47,142 nucleotides of DNA from a virus. The translations under genes were made by a program, and so were the position numbers. This document shows positions 1 through 7,352 of this stretch, piece by piece. The stretch is taken from positions 1 through 47,142 of the IMG/VR virus record IMGVR_UViG_3300005733_000001; one strand, written 5' to 3'. The notes under the pieces were generated by a model, which saw only the letters and a list, made by a program, of their open reading frames with translations, was not told the DNA's origin and searched no databases. Position 1 is the stretch's first letter. Each line of letters begins with the position of its first letter.

Positions 1-74
1 GATTTTGTTTCCAAACTCATCATTAAATCTAAAGGTAGATATGTTTTATTCCCGCATTTCTCACACTCTATTCT
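1..74. repeat. 74-bp terminal direct repeat, left copy
   Basis: Bases 1-74 are identical to 47069-47142. Reading the sequence as a circle of 47,068 bp closes a continuous 67-codon gene, so this is either the overlap left by a circular assembly or a short terminal redundancy. Its shortness favours an assembly overlap, but that is inference. Confidence 0.95.
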
Positions 75-80
75 ATTCAT
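1..80 (-). CDS. junction-spanning CxxC protein, N-terminal part
   Basis: This is the start of a gene that crosses the join of the circular genome. Its ATG (80-78) overlaps the stop of the upstream 84-residue gene (ATGA) behind a GGAGGCAGGGGA ribosome site. It runs off base 1 and continues at 47068, ending at 46945, for 67 codons in all. The N-terminus has CEKCG, a CxxC pair that could bind zinc, and the middle is a short helical, charged stretch. The function is not recognised. The codons are AT-rich and CpG-containing, unlike most of the genome. A small regulatory or host-takeover protein is a guess only. Confidence 0.8.
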   Translation of the reverse strand, partial: MNRIECEKCGNKTYLPLDLMMSLETK

Positions 81-331
81 TCCCCTGCCTCCAGTTTCTT
101 TTTTTCTGGAAAGTCACTTGGCTCAATGCCAAGGCTTTGGATCTCAACAATTGCTGCATAAGTTTTGAATGCATCAAGAAAAGATTCAACTTCATCTGGC
201 ATGACAGTGATGCAGTTGTTGTCCTCAAGTCTCACAACAAGTTGTCCTGTGCTCATGCCTGACTTCACACAGATGATCCTCTCAAAGGGGATGATCTCAT
301 TGAATGCTGGAGAGATCCAAAAACTTATCAT
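77..331 (-). CDS. hypothetical protein (84 aa)
   Basis: Small soluble protein of unknown function. Its start (331-329) overlaps the stop of the RuvC-like gene as ATGA, and its own stop overlaps the next gene's start the same way, so it is translationally coupled on both sides. It ends in LEAGE, a terminus shared with the 96-residue protein at 46658-46948. In both, the DNA encoding that terminus (CTGGAGGCAGGGGA) is also the next gene's ribosome site. No domain recognised. Confidence 0.7.
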   Translation of the reverse strand: MISFWISPAFNEIIPFERIICVKSGMSTGQLVVRLEDNNCITVMPDEVESFLDAFKTYAAIVEIQSLGIEPSDFPEKKKLEAGE

Positions 332-900
332 CTCTGCCTCCCATAGTAAGCAAGCAAGAAGGCATCCACAATTCCATCATGAGGCACTCGGCACTTTGGA
401 AGGACTGCATTGAAGTCTCCCTTGAGTCTCTCATAAGCATTGAGAGATGTTGCTTTTGTGTCCACTGATGACTGCTTCACTCTTTCATTTTTCTTCTGTC
501 TGAAAACAATATCACACTCCATCCAAATATCTTTTTGCCAATCTCTTGGTGAGATCTCATTCCATTCAAGCTGCATTGCTTTGGCGATCCCTTCGATCAC
601 TCCAGCTCCATGACCCATCCTAAAATTGACATTGGTGCTCACTCCAAACATGGGGGCAGCCTTCTCACAGAAGATCAATGGAGAGTGAAATTGAAAAAGA
701 AAATCAAAGAGAGCAGATCCATCAACTCTTGTCTGAGTCTTTTGCTGTCCTTTCTTCTTTCCCTTTGTGTGTTTTGATTTTAGTCTTTGTTCGATTGTGG
801 GCATCTTCATCTTATCCAAGACAACTCCACTTGAGCTTATCGCAACAAGTCCTCCACTTAGGCCAGGATCAATCCCAACAATTACTTTTTCTCTGGACAT
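328..900 (-). CDS. RuvC-like Holliday junction resolvase
   Basis: Predicted RNase H-fold endonuclease that resolves branched recombination or replication intermediates before packaging. The 190-residue product opens with GIDPGLSGG, the first acidic motif of the RuvC family. Downstream are a glutamate in FCEKAAP and a C-terminal HDGIVDAFLLAYY carrying the last aspartates. The ATG at 900 was chosen over longer in-frame starts because GGGGGCTCA precedes it and the motif then falls at residues 9-17. The gene overlaps the end of a small membrane-protein gene and is coupled to the next gene by ATGA. It fits the recombination module further along the operon. Confidence 0.85.
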   Translation of the reverse strand: MSREKVIVGIDPGLSGGLVAISSSGVVLDKMKMPTIEQRLKSKHTKGKKKGQQKTQTRVDGSALFDFLFQFHSPLIFCEKAAPMFGVSTNVNFRMGHGAGVIEGIAKAMQLEWNEISPRDWQKDIWMECDIVFRQKKNERVKQSSVDTKATSLNAYERLKGDFNAVLPKCRVPHDGIVDAFLLAYYGRQR

Positions 901-1043
901 TGAGCCCCCTTCAGTTCTGCAAGATAGTTGAGATCTTTCTCTGCCCTCTTGATCAGAATAGTTTGAAAGATGATGACTGCACAAAAGATTGCAATCACAA
1001 TTGTCTTGAGCGTTTCAAGATCTGACTCTTGTGTCCTTGTCAC
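882..1043 (-). CDS. small single-pass membrane protein (53 aa)
   Basis: A short gene between the ParB-like and RuvC-like genes. Its GTG start (1043-1041) overlaps the ParB-like gene's stop as GTGA, and the stop at 884-882 lies 19 bases inside the resolvase gene. The product has a charged N-terminus, one strongly hydrophobic helix at about residues 14-31 (TIVIAIFCAVIIFQTILI) and a lysine-rich tail. The start-stop overlap is the main support. No family is recognised; an inner-membrane peptide is likely. The ribosome site is weak, consistent with coupled translation. Confidence 0.6.
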   Translation of the reverse strand: MTRTQESDLETLKTIVIAIFCAVIIFQTILIKRAEKDLNYLAELKGAQCPEKK

Positions 1044-1753
1044 TTTTTGCTCGCTTTCTTTTTGGCAGCTTTCTTTTTAGTTTTCTTCTTCTTAAGATTC
1101 ACAGTCTTTGTTTTCTTTGCAACTTTGACTTTGGGATTCCCCTTGAAGTTCTTAAGAGCAAAGATCAATGCTTGGGCCTGGCTATCAAGGCCTTGCTCTC
1201 TCATGATCGCATCAAGTTTTTGATCCACAATGAGATGTTCTTTTGTCGTGTACACAAAGATCACTTTTCTTGTGTTGCCAAGATCAATAGACTCTTCAGA
1301 CAAGTTTGTTGAGCTTCCATCTCTTCTTTTTTTCTTTGGAGCTGCTTCATCAGGATCTTCAAGAAGAGCATTGAATTCTTTGTCTGTGAATCCTGCAAGA
1401 TCAAGACTGCCTCCAAGATCATCAAGCTCAAGGACAAGATCTCTGAGCACATCATCATCCCACTCAGCAATGTCTCCAGTCTTGTTGTCCTCAATGTTGA
1501 GTCTGATGAATTCTGCTTCACTCATTTTCTTCTGCCACACTGGGATCTTTTTCATCCCAAGCCACTTGGCAGCTTCAGTCCTTGTGTGTCCAATGCAGAT
1601 CCTCTTATTCTGATCTACGACAACAGGCTGGATGAATCCATTCTCTTGGATGGACTTTGCCACTGCCTCAATTGCCTTGTCATTTTTTCTTGGATTCTTG
1701 TCATAAGGAATCAGATCCATTGGATCAATTTCAATCTGCTTCATGCCTTTCAT
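1040..1753 (-). CDS. ParB-like protein 1 with lysine-rich tail
   Basis: ParB/sulfiredoxin-fold protein of 237 residues. The N-terminal half shows the phage ParB-like pattern: LIPYDKNPRKND, then GFIQPVVVDQ, ICIGHTR (GHTR box) and NIEDNKTGDIAEWD. The last ~35 residues are almost all Lys, Thr and Ala and should bind nucleic acid. The start at 1753 follows AGGGGGCAGA. It is paralogous to the protein at 2597-3211, sharing the order of motifs and the C-terminal ALxFALK.FK stretch. Such proteins in phages are annotated as ParB-like nucleases or as partners of methylases and PAPS-reductase-like enzymes. No partition genes accompany it, so plasmid partition is unlikely. Confidence 0.8.
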   Translation of the reverse strand: MKGMKQIEIDPMDLIPYDKNPRKNDKAIEAVAKSIQENGFIQPVVVDQNKRICIGHTRTEAAKWLGMKKIPVWQKKMSEAEFIRLNIEDNKTGDIAEWDDDVLRDLVLELDDLGGSLDLAGFTDKEFNALLEDPDEAAPKKKRRDGSSTNLSEESIDLGNTRKVIFVYTTKEHLIVDQKLDAIMREQGLDSQAQALIFALKNFKGNPKVKVAKKTKTVNLKKKKTKKKAAKKKASKK

Positions 1754-1769
1754 TCTGCCCCCTGTTGTT

Positions 1770-2081
1770 TTATTTTTTGTGTTTACTTAAAGTGTCTCTG
1801 ATTAGTTTTTCAGTTGATGTTGCTTGAATTGGGAAGAGCTTCAATCCCAAAAGTTTGAGCTGCTTGTGATCCTGACAATTGGGATCAGTCCCATGAAGCT
1901 CCCATCTTTTCTCAGTTGAATTCCAGATCCCTCCCCATGCCTTGATCTCTTCTCTCAGATCATAAGTGGGCCCATCAACAACATAGTCTCTTGTGTTGAC
2001 TGGGATGAAGTCATCATCAGTGCTCAATCCCATGCTCTTTGAAGAGCTTGAGCATTCCGATGTGTTCTTGTTTTTCTGCAT
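1770..2081 (-). CDS. hypothetical protein (103 aa)
   Basis: Small protein with a Ser/Lys-rich N-terminus and a compact C-terminal half containing YDLREEIKAWGGIWN and KRWEL. This loosely recalls the short DUF5710-type fold (a GAxWD...W pattern), but I am not sure of the match. The start at 2081 is preceded by AAGGAAAG at good spacing; a later ATG at 2033 is possible. It overlaps the end of the upstream 124-residue gene by 65 bases, which is long even for this compact operon. Confidence 0.6.
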   Translation of the reverse strand: MQKNKNTSECSSSSKSMGLSTDDDFIPVNTRDYVVDGPTYDLREEIKAWGGIWNSTEKRWELHGTDPNCQDHKQLKLLGLKLFPIQATSTEKLIRDTLSKHKK

Positions 2082-2391
2082 CTTTTTCTTTCCTTGTTTT
2101 TCTTGATTCAGTGATGAAAAGTTCTTTGTCATAAGAATAGAACTTTCCTTCTTTTGCTTCGAATGGCCAAAGCCTATCTTCTGGATGCGCCCTCTTCTTG
2201 ATCCACTTGATCGCTTCAAACTTAAAGCGAGGGAAGTCATTCTCATGAAGAAAGATCTGGCAACAGTAAGGGAATTCTTGAATCCTAAGAATGACAGAGC
2301 AATTCTCTGGCATAAGATCCAAAACTTCATCAAAGAAGATGCCCTGATGACTCTCCCTCTCTGCTTCCTTTTTCTGTGAATACAACGGCAT
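2017..2391 (-). CDS. hypothetical protein (124 aa)
   Basis: Not recognised. The product is mixed and highly charged, with DFPRFKFEAIKWIKKRAHP in the middle and an acidic/basic C-terminus. The ATG at 2391 is supported by AGGGAG five bases upstream; the frame extends further back only through a TTG. It overlaps the end of the preceding 86-residue gene by 62 bases and the next gene by 65 bases. The frame carries the genome's usual GATC-rich codon pattern, which favours real coding. Confidence 0.6.
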   Translation of the reverse strand: MPLYSQKKEAERESHQGIFFDEVLDLMPENCSVILRIQEFPYCCQIFLHENDFPRFKFEAIKWIKKRAHPEDRLWPFEAKEGKFYSYDKELFITESRKTRKEKDAEKQEHIGMLKLFKEHGIEH

Positions 2392-2590
2392 TTTTCTCCC
2401 TATCAATTCTTAATAAAAAGAATTGTCTCCCATTGGTAGTGTAATTGTCAGGATAGTGTGTGACAAAAGATCCATCAACACACTTCAGCATCATTGCCTT
2501 TATTGTTGTTATTAAGTAATTCTTGTCTTTGTAGATCAGGAGTGCTCTTAGTGTCACATTCCTGACTGTGAAAGTCTGATTCTTTTCCAT
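2330..2590 (-). CDS. hypothetical protein (86 aa)
   Basis: Small protein rich in beta-type residues (FTVRNVTLRALLIYKDKNYL, then RQFFLLRIDREKNAVVF). The ATG at 2590 follows GTGAGGATTC, six bases downstream of the stop of ParB-like protein 2. The C-terminal ~20 residues overlap the next gene in another frame. Function unknown. Confidence 0.65.
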   Translation of the reverse strand: MEKNQTFTVRNVTLRALLIYKDKNYLITTIKAMMLKCVDGSFVTHYPDNYTTNGRQFFLLRIDREKNAVVFTEKGSREGESSGHLL

Positions 2591-2596
2591 GAATCC

Positions 2597-3211
2597 TCAC
2601 TTTGCTTCTCCCTTTCTTATGATTGGATCAGCACTTGCCTTGAAAGGCTTAAGAGCAAAATGAAGGGCCTCTGCTGTTGTCTCAAAGCCTTGGGCCTTCT
2701 TAATTGCCTTCAGTTTGTTTGAGATGATCCTGTGATCCTTTCCTGAGAATTTAAAGCTCAAAGATCTGATCACTTCATCTTGATCAATTGTATCACCTTC
2801 TGGGATCTCAGTCTTGGCTCCAAAGAGTCCATCAATCTCTGAATCAGAAAAACCTGGCACAGAGATGTCTTTGAGATCTCCAAGGATCTCCATGCAGGCT
2901 TTCAGCTTCTTCTTGTCCCATTTTGAGATCTCTGCTGTCTTATTGTCTGCTAAGTTAAGAGCAATAAATTCATCTTCTGTGAGATCCTTTTTGACAATGG
3001 GGACAAGATCCATTGCAAGCTCTTTTGCAGCGAGCCATCTCGTGTGTCCTGCACAGATCCTAAGATTCTGATCAACTAGAATTGGGACATTGAATCCAAA
3101 GTCCTCAATGGATGCAATGACAGCATCCACTGCTTTCTCATTCTTTCTTGGATTGAGATCCCAAGGGGAGAGCTTATCTGGAGAGATCCACTCAACTTCA
3201 ATTTTTTTCAT
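2597..3211 (-). CDS. ParB-like protein 2
   Basis: Second ParB/sulfiredoxin-fold protein (204 residues) in the same operon. It shows KLSPWDLNPRKNEKAVD, GFNVPILVDQNLRICAGHTR, then NLADNKTAEISKWD and PGFSDSEIDGLFG, in the same order as in protein 1, followed by a shared C-terminal region (ALHFALKPFK). It lacks the long lysine-rich tail of protein 1. The start is the ATG at 3211, preceded by GGAG; a GTG two codons earlier is also possible. It overlaps the end of the 55-residue gene by 14 bases. It may act with protein 1 as an adaptor or nuclease pair; the activity is not predictable from sequence. Confidence 0.8.
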   Translation of the reverse strand: MKKIEVEWISPDKLSPWDLNPRKNEKAVDAVIASIEDFGFNVPILVDQNLRICAGHTRWLAAKELAMDLVPIVKKDLTEDEFIALNLADNKTAEISKWDKKKLKACMEILGDLKDISVPGFSDSEIDGLFGAKTEIPEGDTIDQDEVIRSLSFKFSGKDHRIISNKLKAIKKAQGFETTAEALHFALKPFKASADPIIRKGEAK

Positions 3212-3365
3212 CTTCACTCTCCTGATCTTCTTCTTTTTGAATGATGTGCTCTGATAAGACTATGAGTCCATGAAGTATTGCATCAAGAGAATCCTCAATT
3301 GTCCTATTGTAGTCATCCTCCCAAACTCTTCTCAATTTTTGAGCACTGGCTCTAAGTTTTTCCAT
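3198..3365 (-). CDS. small helical protein (55 aa)
   Basis: A short gene between the ATPase and ParB-like protein 2. Its ATG (3365-3363) overlaps the ATPase stop as ATGA and the frame stays open to TGA at 3200-3198. The product is predicted helical and acidic, with KLRRVWEDDYNRTIEDSLDA then LHGLIVLSEHIIQKEEDQ. It could be a small accessory of the ATPase upstream. The start-stop overlap and the normal GATC-rich codon pattern are the evidence; no family is recognised. Confidence 0.6.
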   Translation of the reverse strand: MEKLRASAQKLRRVWEDDYNRTIEDSLDAILHGLIVLSEHIIQKEEDQESEDEKN

Positions 3366-4204
3366 CAATCATCCTTCTTTTGTTTTCTTTGGGCCCGGCC
3401 AAAGTAGTCTCTATTCTTAAAAACTTTATTGATCACATTGAAAGGGACTTTGGCATCTCCAACATAAGCCCCCTGCTCATACTTGAGCGCATACCATCCA
3501 GCCGCTTCTTCATGGTGCCGATACTTGGCAACTCTTAGGCAGATGTAGATCTTGTCCTCAGTTGTGAACTTCTGGAGGATGTACAGGTATTCTGTGTTGA
3601 GAGGCAATTCTTTTGAGCCTCTGATATCTTCTGAAGTGATCACTTTTCCATAGTTGTCTGAGATGTTTGATTGAGTGTGTGCCACATAGAGAATTGATTG
3701 GGGATGATGTCTCTTTGGGAAGTCTCTCAAGAATTCAGCAGCTCTGTTTTGTCCAGTGATCCCAAAGCGTGAATTGTAAAAAGCAGAAGTTGTGACATTG
3801 TCGATGACAATCAGATCTGCTCCAGACTCTTCTGCCATCTGTGTGAAGTACTCAAAGAAGTCTGATTGATTCTCTCTGATCTCTTGCAGGATCTCTTTCT
3901 CTTCAACAAAGACAAGATTCCTTAAGACTGTTGAGTCCAACTTGTTGATCAGTCCCTGATACTCTCCAATCGTTTCTTCTGAAAGCCAGAGAAGGACTTT
4001 CTTGTGTCTTGCAACTTCAGCAACAATGCACTTGATCAGTGTGGACTTCCCACATCCTGTTGTCCCAAGCACTCCATGAAGCGAGCCAGGCCTAAGCCCA
4101 TAGTGAGCTTTCAAAAACTCATAACGAGATCCAAAGACTGTTGAGACTCTTTGTTGCTCTTGAATTTCAATCTCTAAGTCAGAGACTGCCTTCTTGATGC
4201 TCAT
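3365..4204 (-). CDS. RecA/RepA-fold ATPase, probable replicative helicase
   Basis: P-loop ATPase of 279 residues in the AAA_25/RepA-like group, which includes hexameric phage helicases. Walker A is GTTGCGKST (about residues 47-55), preceded by RPGSLHGVLG; Walker B is LIVIDNV; a sensor-type VAHTQSN follows. The C-terminal part contains a run of short beta-type stretches. The start overlaps the stop of the replication-protein gene (ATGA), so the putative initiator or loader and helicase are co-translated, as in many phage replication modules. A DNA-repair ATPase is the alternative. Confidence 0.75.
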   Translation of the reverse strand: MSIKKAVSDLEIEIQEQQRVSTVFGSRYEFLKAHYGLRPGSLHGVLGTTGCGKSTLIKCIVAEVARHKKVLLWLSEETIGEYQGLINKLDSTVLRNLVFVEEKEILQEIRENQSDFFEYFTQMAEESGADLIVIDNVTTSAFYNSRFGITGQNRAAEFLRDFPKRHHPQSILYVAHTQSNISDNYGKVITSEDIRGSKELPLNTEYLYILQKFTTEDKIYICLRVAKYRHHEEAAGWYALKYEQGAYVGDAKVPFNVINKVFKNRDYFGRAQRKQKKDD

Positions 4205-4635
4205 CCAATTGTCTCCAAGGCATCATCAAGTCCAGAGAATGCATCTTTTGTCAGTGCCTCTCTTGGTTTTTCATTTAAGTAAGATTCAAAATGCCTTGCA
4301 GAGAAAAGAGTCTCAGGCCTTAGATACTGATCCATCACTGGATCTCCTTTCCAAGCTTCACACTTTGTCTGGATCACAATCTTGAAGTCCTCAAGTGTTG
4401 CTCCATCTGAGATCCTTCCATTGATGAGAGTGAGTGTTGCTTTTGCTTTTGCTGAATATCTTTTCCCAGTCATCTGATTCAGAAAGAGGATCACATCCTT
4501 GGCAATCTGCTCTCTCACCTTAGGATCTCTTTTTGCTCTGCTTGGGATCTTCTCTCCAATCACAAGCTCAGTGCTTTGGGAGAAGAAGATCTCTTCTCCT
4601 TTTTCTTTGGCCTCTTTCAATGCGATCATCATCAT
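4201..4635 (-). CDS. replication protein with Phg_2220-type C-terminus
   Basis: Probable phage replication initiator or helicase loader. The C-terminal ~90 residues carry the Phg_2220_C pattern: LNQMTGKRYS, then DFKIVIQTKCEAWKGDP, YLRPETLFSARHFESYLNE. The N-terminal winged-helix part usual in such proteins is short here. The chosen start is the ATG cluster at 4635, with AAGGA about 13 bases upstream. The open frame extends back to 4713 through the end of the exonuclease gene, so the start is uncertain. Its stop overlaps the helicase start (ATGA). Confidence 0.7.
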   Translation of the reverse strand: MMMIALKEAKEKGEEIFFSQSTELVIGEKIPSRAKRDPKVREQIAKDVILFLNQMTGKRYSAKAKATLTLINGRISDGATLEDFKIVIQTKCEAWKGDPVMDQYLRPETLFSARHFESYLNEKPREALTKDAFSGLDDALETIG

Positions 4636-4675
4636 TGAGAGATCAAGATCCTTTATTGATTGATTGAGTGTGAAT

Positions 4676-5257
4676 TTAATTCTCAAAATTAAGCTCCCCT
4701 GTGAAAGTCCCAAGACCTTTCTTGATGTTGCAATAAATTAGGCCACAAGCTCTGGCATCAGAGAGGGCATCATGGTGATCCAATTCAATTCCATAGTGAT
4801 CTGCAAGTGTGTTGAGTTTGTGATTGGGAAGATCCTTCAGATTCTTTCTGGCCAGGCTCAGAGTTGATTCAGTCTCCTGTCCAAATAGGTCATAGTAATG
4901 AGGCTCAAGATCTTCCTTCATGAAAGTCATTCGAAGCCAAGCAGGATCAAGATTCCCAGTCCCATGATAGATCAATGGAATTGGATCTTGTGAGATCTCT
5001 TTTGTCCAAGCATAGATCTCTCTGAGCACTTCTTTTCTTTCTGGGAATTGAGAAGCTTGCCAATAAGAGATCCCATGGACTGCTTGGGCTCCTTGAGTGA
5101 AGTGCTTTGTTGAATAGGCCTTAATGCTCCATTCTTTTTCTCTTCCAAGAGTGAAGTCATCTAAGATCTCACACATGGCCCACTTGATGAGATCTCCCCC
5201 GATCTTATCAAAGGATGTGAATTCTCCATCACTGGCAATTCCAATTGGCTTTTTCAT
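4676..5257 (-). CDS. DnaQ-like 3'-5' exonuclease
   Basis: RNase T/DnaQ-family exonuclease of 193 residues. It has the DxE motif (ASDGEFTSF), the VHGIS motif typical of exonuclease motif II surroundings, an IYHGTGNLD segment, and the closing HHDALSDA (HxxxxD). It would remove 3' ends during replication or recombination. The ATG at 5257 was preferred to the one at 5341 because it forms an ATGA overlap with the upstream gene's stop and follows GGAGTGAG. Confidence 0.8.
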   Translation of the reverse strand: MKKPIGIASDGEFTSFDKIGGDLIKWAMCEILDDFTLGREKEWSIKAYSTKHFTQGAQAVHGISYWQASQFPERKEVLREIYAWTKEISQDPIPLIYHGTGNLDPAWLRMTFMKEDLEPHYYDLFGQETESTLSLARKNLKDLPNHKLNTLADHYGIELDHHDALSDARACGLIYCNIKKGLGTFTGELNFEN

Positions 5258-5685
5258 GCTGCTAGTCTCACTCCATGAACTCTTTTTCTTAAGATCTTCT
5301 GCTGTCTCTTTGATCCGTATTTTTTTCTGAAATAGAGACATCTTTCATGATTAGTCATGGAGAAGCCTCTTTCTTTAAGTGCATCTTTCTCAATATCAGA
5401 AAGGCACTTGGGATCAAGATTGAGATATTTTGTGTCATTCTTTGCTGTGAAGGATGTTTTTAGCCAATTGTTATAACTGTGTCTTTTTGATCTGCTCCAT
5501 GATGAAGATCCTGATGGAGCCCCATGCATGGACAATCTTTTTTTGATGTTTGATCTCAAGAGCATTGCTCTTTCCCTCTCATCATCTGTTGGCTTTGTTT
5601 TTGTGAAAGTCCTCACAAACTTTGAGAAGTCTTTTTTTAATTCCTTTAGTGTTGCAATCTTTTTAAAGTCTCTTTTCCAGCTCAT
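5254..5685 (-). CDS. basic hypothetical protein (143 aa)
   Basis: Strongly basic protein, rich in Arg, Lys and Ser (SSWSRSKRHSYNNWLK in the middle, QQKILRKRVHGVR near the end), consistent with nucleic-acid binding. A cysteine and two histidines are scattered but no HNH or zinc motif is convincing. The start at 5685 follows GGAAA and lies within the last 23 bases of the methyltransferase gene. The stop overlaps the exonuclease start (ATGA). Function unknown. Confidence 0.65.
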   Translation of the reverse strand: MSWKRDFKKIATLKELKKDFSKFVRTFTKTKPTDDERERAMLLRSNIKKRLSMHGAPSGSSSWSRSKRHSYNNWLKTSFTAKNDTKYLNLDPKCLSDIEKDALKERGFSMTNHERCLYFRKKYGSKRQQKILRKRVHGVRLAA

Positions 5686-6688
5686 TTTTTTTCCTTTCCC
5701 AATTCAAGATCTCTCTTCCGATCAATTCTGGGATCTGTGGGACAACTGCGTTCCCTAGTTGTTTGATTCTTTCTCTTCTTATTTTTTCTGTGCCTCTGGG
5801 AGCTTTGTCCAGTCCTTTGGGAAGCCCATCATCCACTCCACAAAGCATGGATTCAACTTCCCACCGATGACTGAGACAAGAGGAGGCTTCTGACCACCAC
5901 TTTTGTTTTTCTTTCTCGGAGGCAAAGGGCTTCCAGCATCGAAGGTTGTTGGAGTTGGAAGGCTCTGGAATTTTCCCAGAGCTGCGGCCAGGCTCATCCC
6001 CCCTATATTTGAATTCTTTTGACTCCTTGCTTGGTGAGTCTTGAAAGCTTTCTTTGTGTCTGTGTCCTTGAAGTCCCTTGCTGAAGGAGTTGGAAGGATC
6101 AACTCCCCTGAGTGTGCCAGTGCTTCCAGACTCTTTTTCTTTTCCCCTGTTTTGGGATGAGTCTGTGTCCAATATCTTGCTGCTGTTGGAGTTGGGAGCA
6201 GGCCATGCGATGATGAAGATTCTTTCCCTGAGATGGGGAGCACCAAGGGAGCGAGCACTGACAATGTGCCACTCTCCCACATACCTGATCGACCATAGAT
6301 CTTTGATGACTGTGGCAAGACCCTTAGAGCGCAGATTGGCAACATTCTCAATGAGAACGTATCTAGGCTTAACTTCTTTAATAAGCCGAAAAAATTCTTT
6401 CCATAGTCCAGATCTTTCACCTGTGATTCCCCTTTGCTTTCCTGCTGTTGAAATATCTTGGCAAGGGAACCCCCCTGCGATGAGAGAGATGTCTCTAATT
6501 CCGTTATTGTCCAAAACTTTTTTGCTGAGATCCTTCACGTCATCGAAGCAAGGGACATCAGGCCAGTGCTTGGCAAGGACTTGCTGACAATGGGGATCTT
6601 GTTCACAGAAGGCAACTGTCTCCATGCCTGCTCTGTCGAGTCCCAAAGCAATTCCCCCAATGCCAGAGAATAGATCAAGGACTCTCAT
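5663..6688 (-). CDS. C5-cytosine DNA methyltransferase
   Basis: SAM-dependent enzyme methylating cytosine C5 in a specific DNA site, probably protecting phage DNA from restriction. Motifs run in order: I DLFSGIGG (residues 4-11), IV GGFPCQDIS with the catalytic Cys, VI IENVANL, VIII HLRERIFIIA, a Ser/Asn/Lys-rich target-recognition region, and IX/X KQLGNAVVPQIPE. At 341 residues the length is normal. The start at 6688 forms ATGA with the preceding gene. The stretch has more CpG and less GATC than its neighbours, suggesting recent transfer. No cognate restriction enzyme is visible. Specificity cannot be read from the sequence. Confidence 0.92.
   Translation of the reverse strand: MRVLDLFSGIGGIALGLDRAGMETVAFCEQDPHCQQVLAKHWPDVPCFDDVKDLSKKVLDNNGIRDISLIAGGFPCQDISTAGKQRGITGERSGLWKEFFRLIKEVKPRYVLIENVANLRSKGLATVIKDLWSIRYVGEWHIVSARSLGAPHLRERIFIIAWPAPNSNSSKILDTDSSQNRGKEKESGSTGTLRGVDPSNSFSKGLQGHRHKESFQDSPSKESKEFKYRGDEPGRSSGKIPEPSNSNNLRCWKPFASEKEKQKWWSEASSCLSHRWEVESMLCGVDDGLPKGLDKAPRGTEKIRRERIKQLGNAVVPQIPELIGREILNWERKKNELEKRL
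5779..6420 (-). other. overprinted +1 frame inside the methyltransferase gene
   Basis: A 213-codon open frame, one base out of register with the methyltransferase, has protein-like motifs: GRSGMWESGTL, GLLPTPTAARYW, ILPTPSARDF and GGKLNPCFVEWMMGFP. I recognise these as features of proteins annotated as phage DNA methylases. The frame's SGKESSSSHGLLPTP is the out-of-phase reading of the real motif VIII region. It has no good ribosome site of its own. I do not call it a gene; see the finding. Confidence 0.45.
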
Positions 6689-6936
6689 TGGATGTGATCC
6701 CTTGTGCATTCAAAAAGTTTTCTGTTGAGAGTCTCATTCCCATTGATCAACTCTCCCAAGCAGGAGTGATTCATCATCATGATCTCTTTCTCTGTGAATG
6801 CCTGGCCTTTTGATCGAAGGACTTGAGCCACTTCTTCAAAGACACATTCAATTGGGACAATGACAAAAAGTTTTTCTTTCTTTGGGGATGAATCTGTCAG
6901 TTTATTGATTCCCCCTGCTGCCAATTCATTGCTCAT
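6685..6936 (-). CDS. hypothetical protein (83 aa)
   Basis: Soluble small protein with KLFVIVPIECVFEEVAQVL in the centre and a mainly helical C-terminus. The start at 6936 follows AAGGGAATAGC. The stop overlaps the methyltransferase start (ATGA), so it may affect methyltransferase translation. No family recognised. Confidence 0.65.
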   Translation of the reverse strand: MSNELAAGGINKLTDSSPKKEKLFVIVPIECVFEEVAQVLRSKGQAFTEKEIMMMNHSCLGELINGNETLNRKLFECTRDHIQ

Positions 6937-6937
6937 G

Positions 6938-7255
6938 CTATTCCCTTATTTTTAAATGATAGTAATAGTGAATTGCTCTTGCACAGGCCTTCTCCATTGT
7001 GAAGTCTGTGACTGTAAAATTCACACCAATGAAAGAAGTTTTTGTCCTTGCTGCAACATCAACTCCCACATTGGTACAGATCCACTTACCAGTGATCTTG
7101 GAGAAGATGATGTGCATTGTGAAAGGCAATTTTTCAATTGCACTGATGATGTTTTCTGATGACATAGGCTGGAGAAGATACTCAAGCCCAAGAATGTCCT
7201 TCAGTGTTTTGTCTAAGACTTTTGAGTCTTGAGAAAAGATGTCAACTTTGGCCAT
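6938..7255 (-). CDS. hypothetical protein (105 aa)
   Basis: Small protein of unknown role containing FTMHIIFSKITGKWICTN and a C-terminal KACARAIHYYYHLKI. It lies directly after the terminator that follows the SSB-like gene and is two bases from the next gene. The AGGGG-type ribosome sequence before ATG 7255 is GGGGGCTCACACAC. No domain assigned. Confidence 0.65.
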   Translation of the reverse strand: MAKVDIFSQDSKVLDKTLKDILGLEYLLQPMSSENIISAIEKLPFTMHIIFSKITGKWICTNVGVDVAARTKTSFIGVNFTVTDFTMEKACARAIHYYYHLKIRE

Positions 7256-7274
7256 GTGTGTGAGCCCCCGAAAA

Positions 7275-7302
7275 AAAAGGGAGAGCTGCCCAACTCCCTT
7301 TT
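7275..7302 (-). terminator. Rho-independent terminator after SSB-like gene
   Basis: Nine-base stem AAAAGGGAG (7275-7283) with CTCCCTTTT (7294-7302). Read on the minus strand it is followed by an uninterrupted U run from the A tract at 7271-7278. It ends or attenuates transcription of the SSB/Sak4 block before the downstream genes. Confidence 0.75.
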
Positions 7303-7352
7303 GATGCCCCTTAAGTGGCAGCTTTTGTCCCCTTTAAAAATACGGCAATACT

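Noticed and set aside
1040-3211. ParB-like proteins as a partition system of a plasmid-prophage
   Set aside because: No ParA-type ATPase or centromere repeats are present; the ATPase nearby is a RepA/RecA-type, not a Walker ParA.
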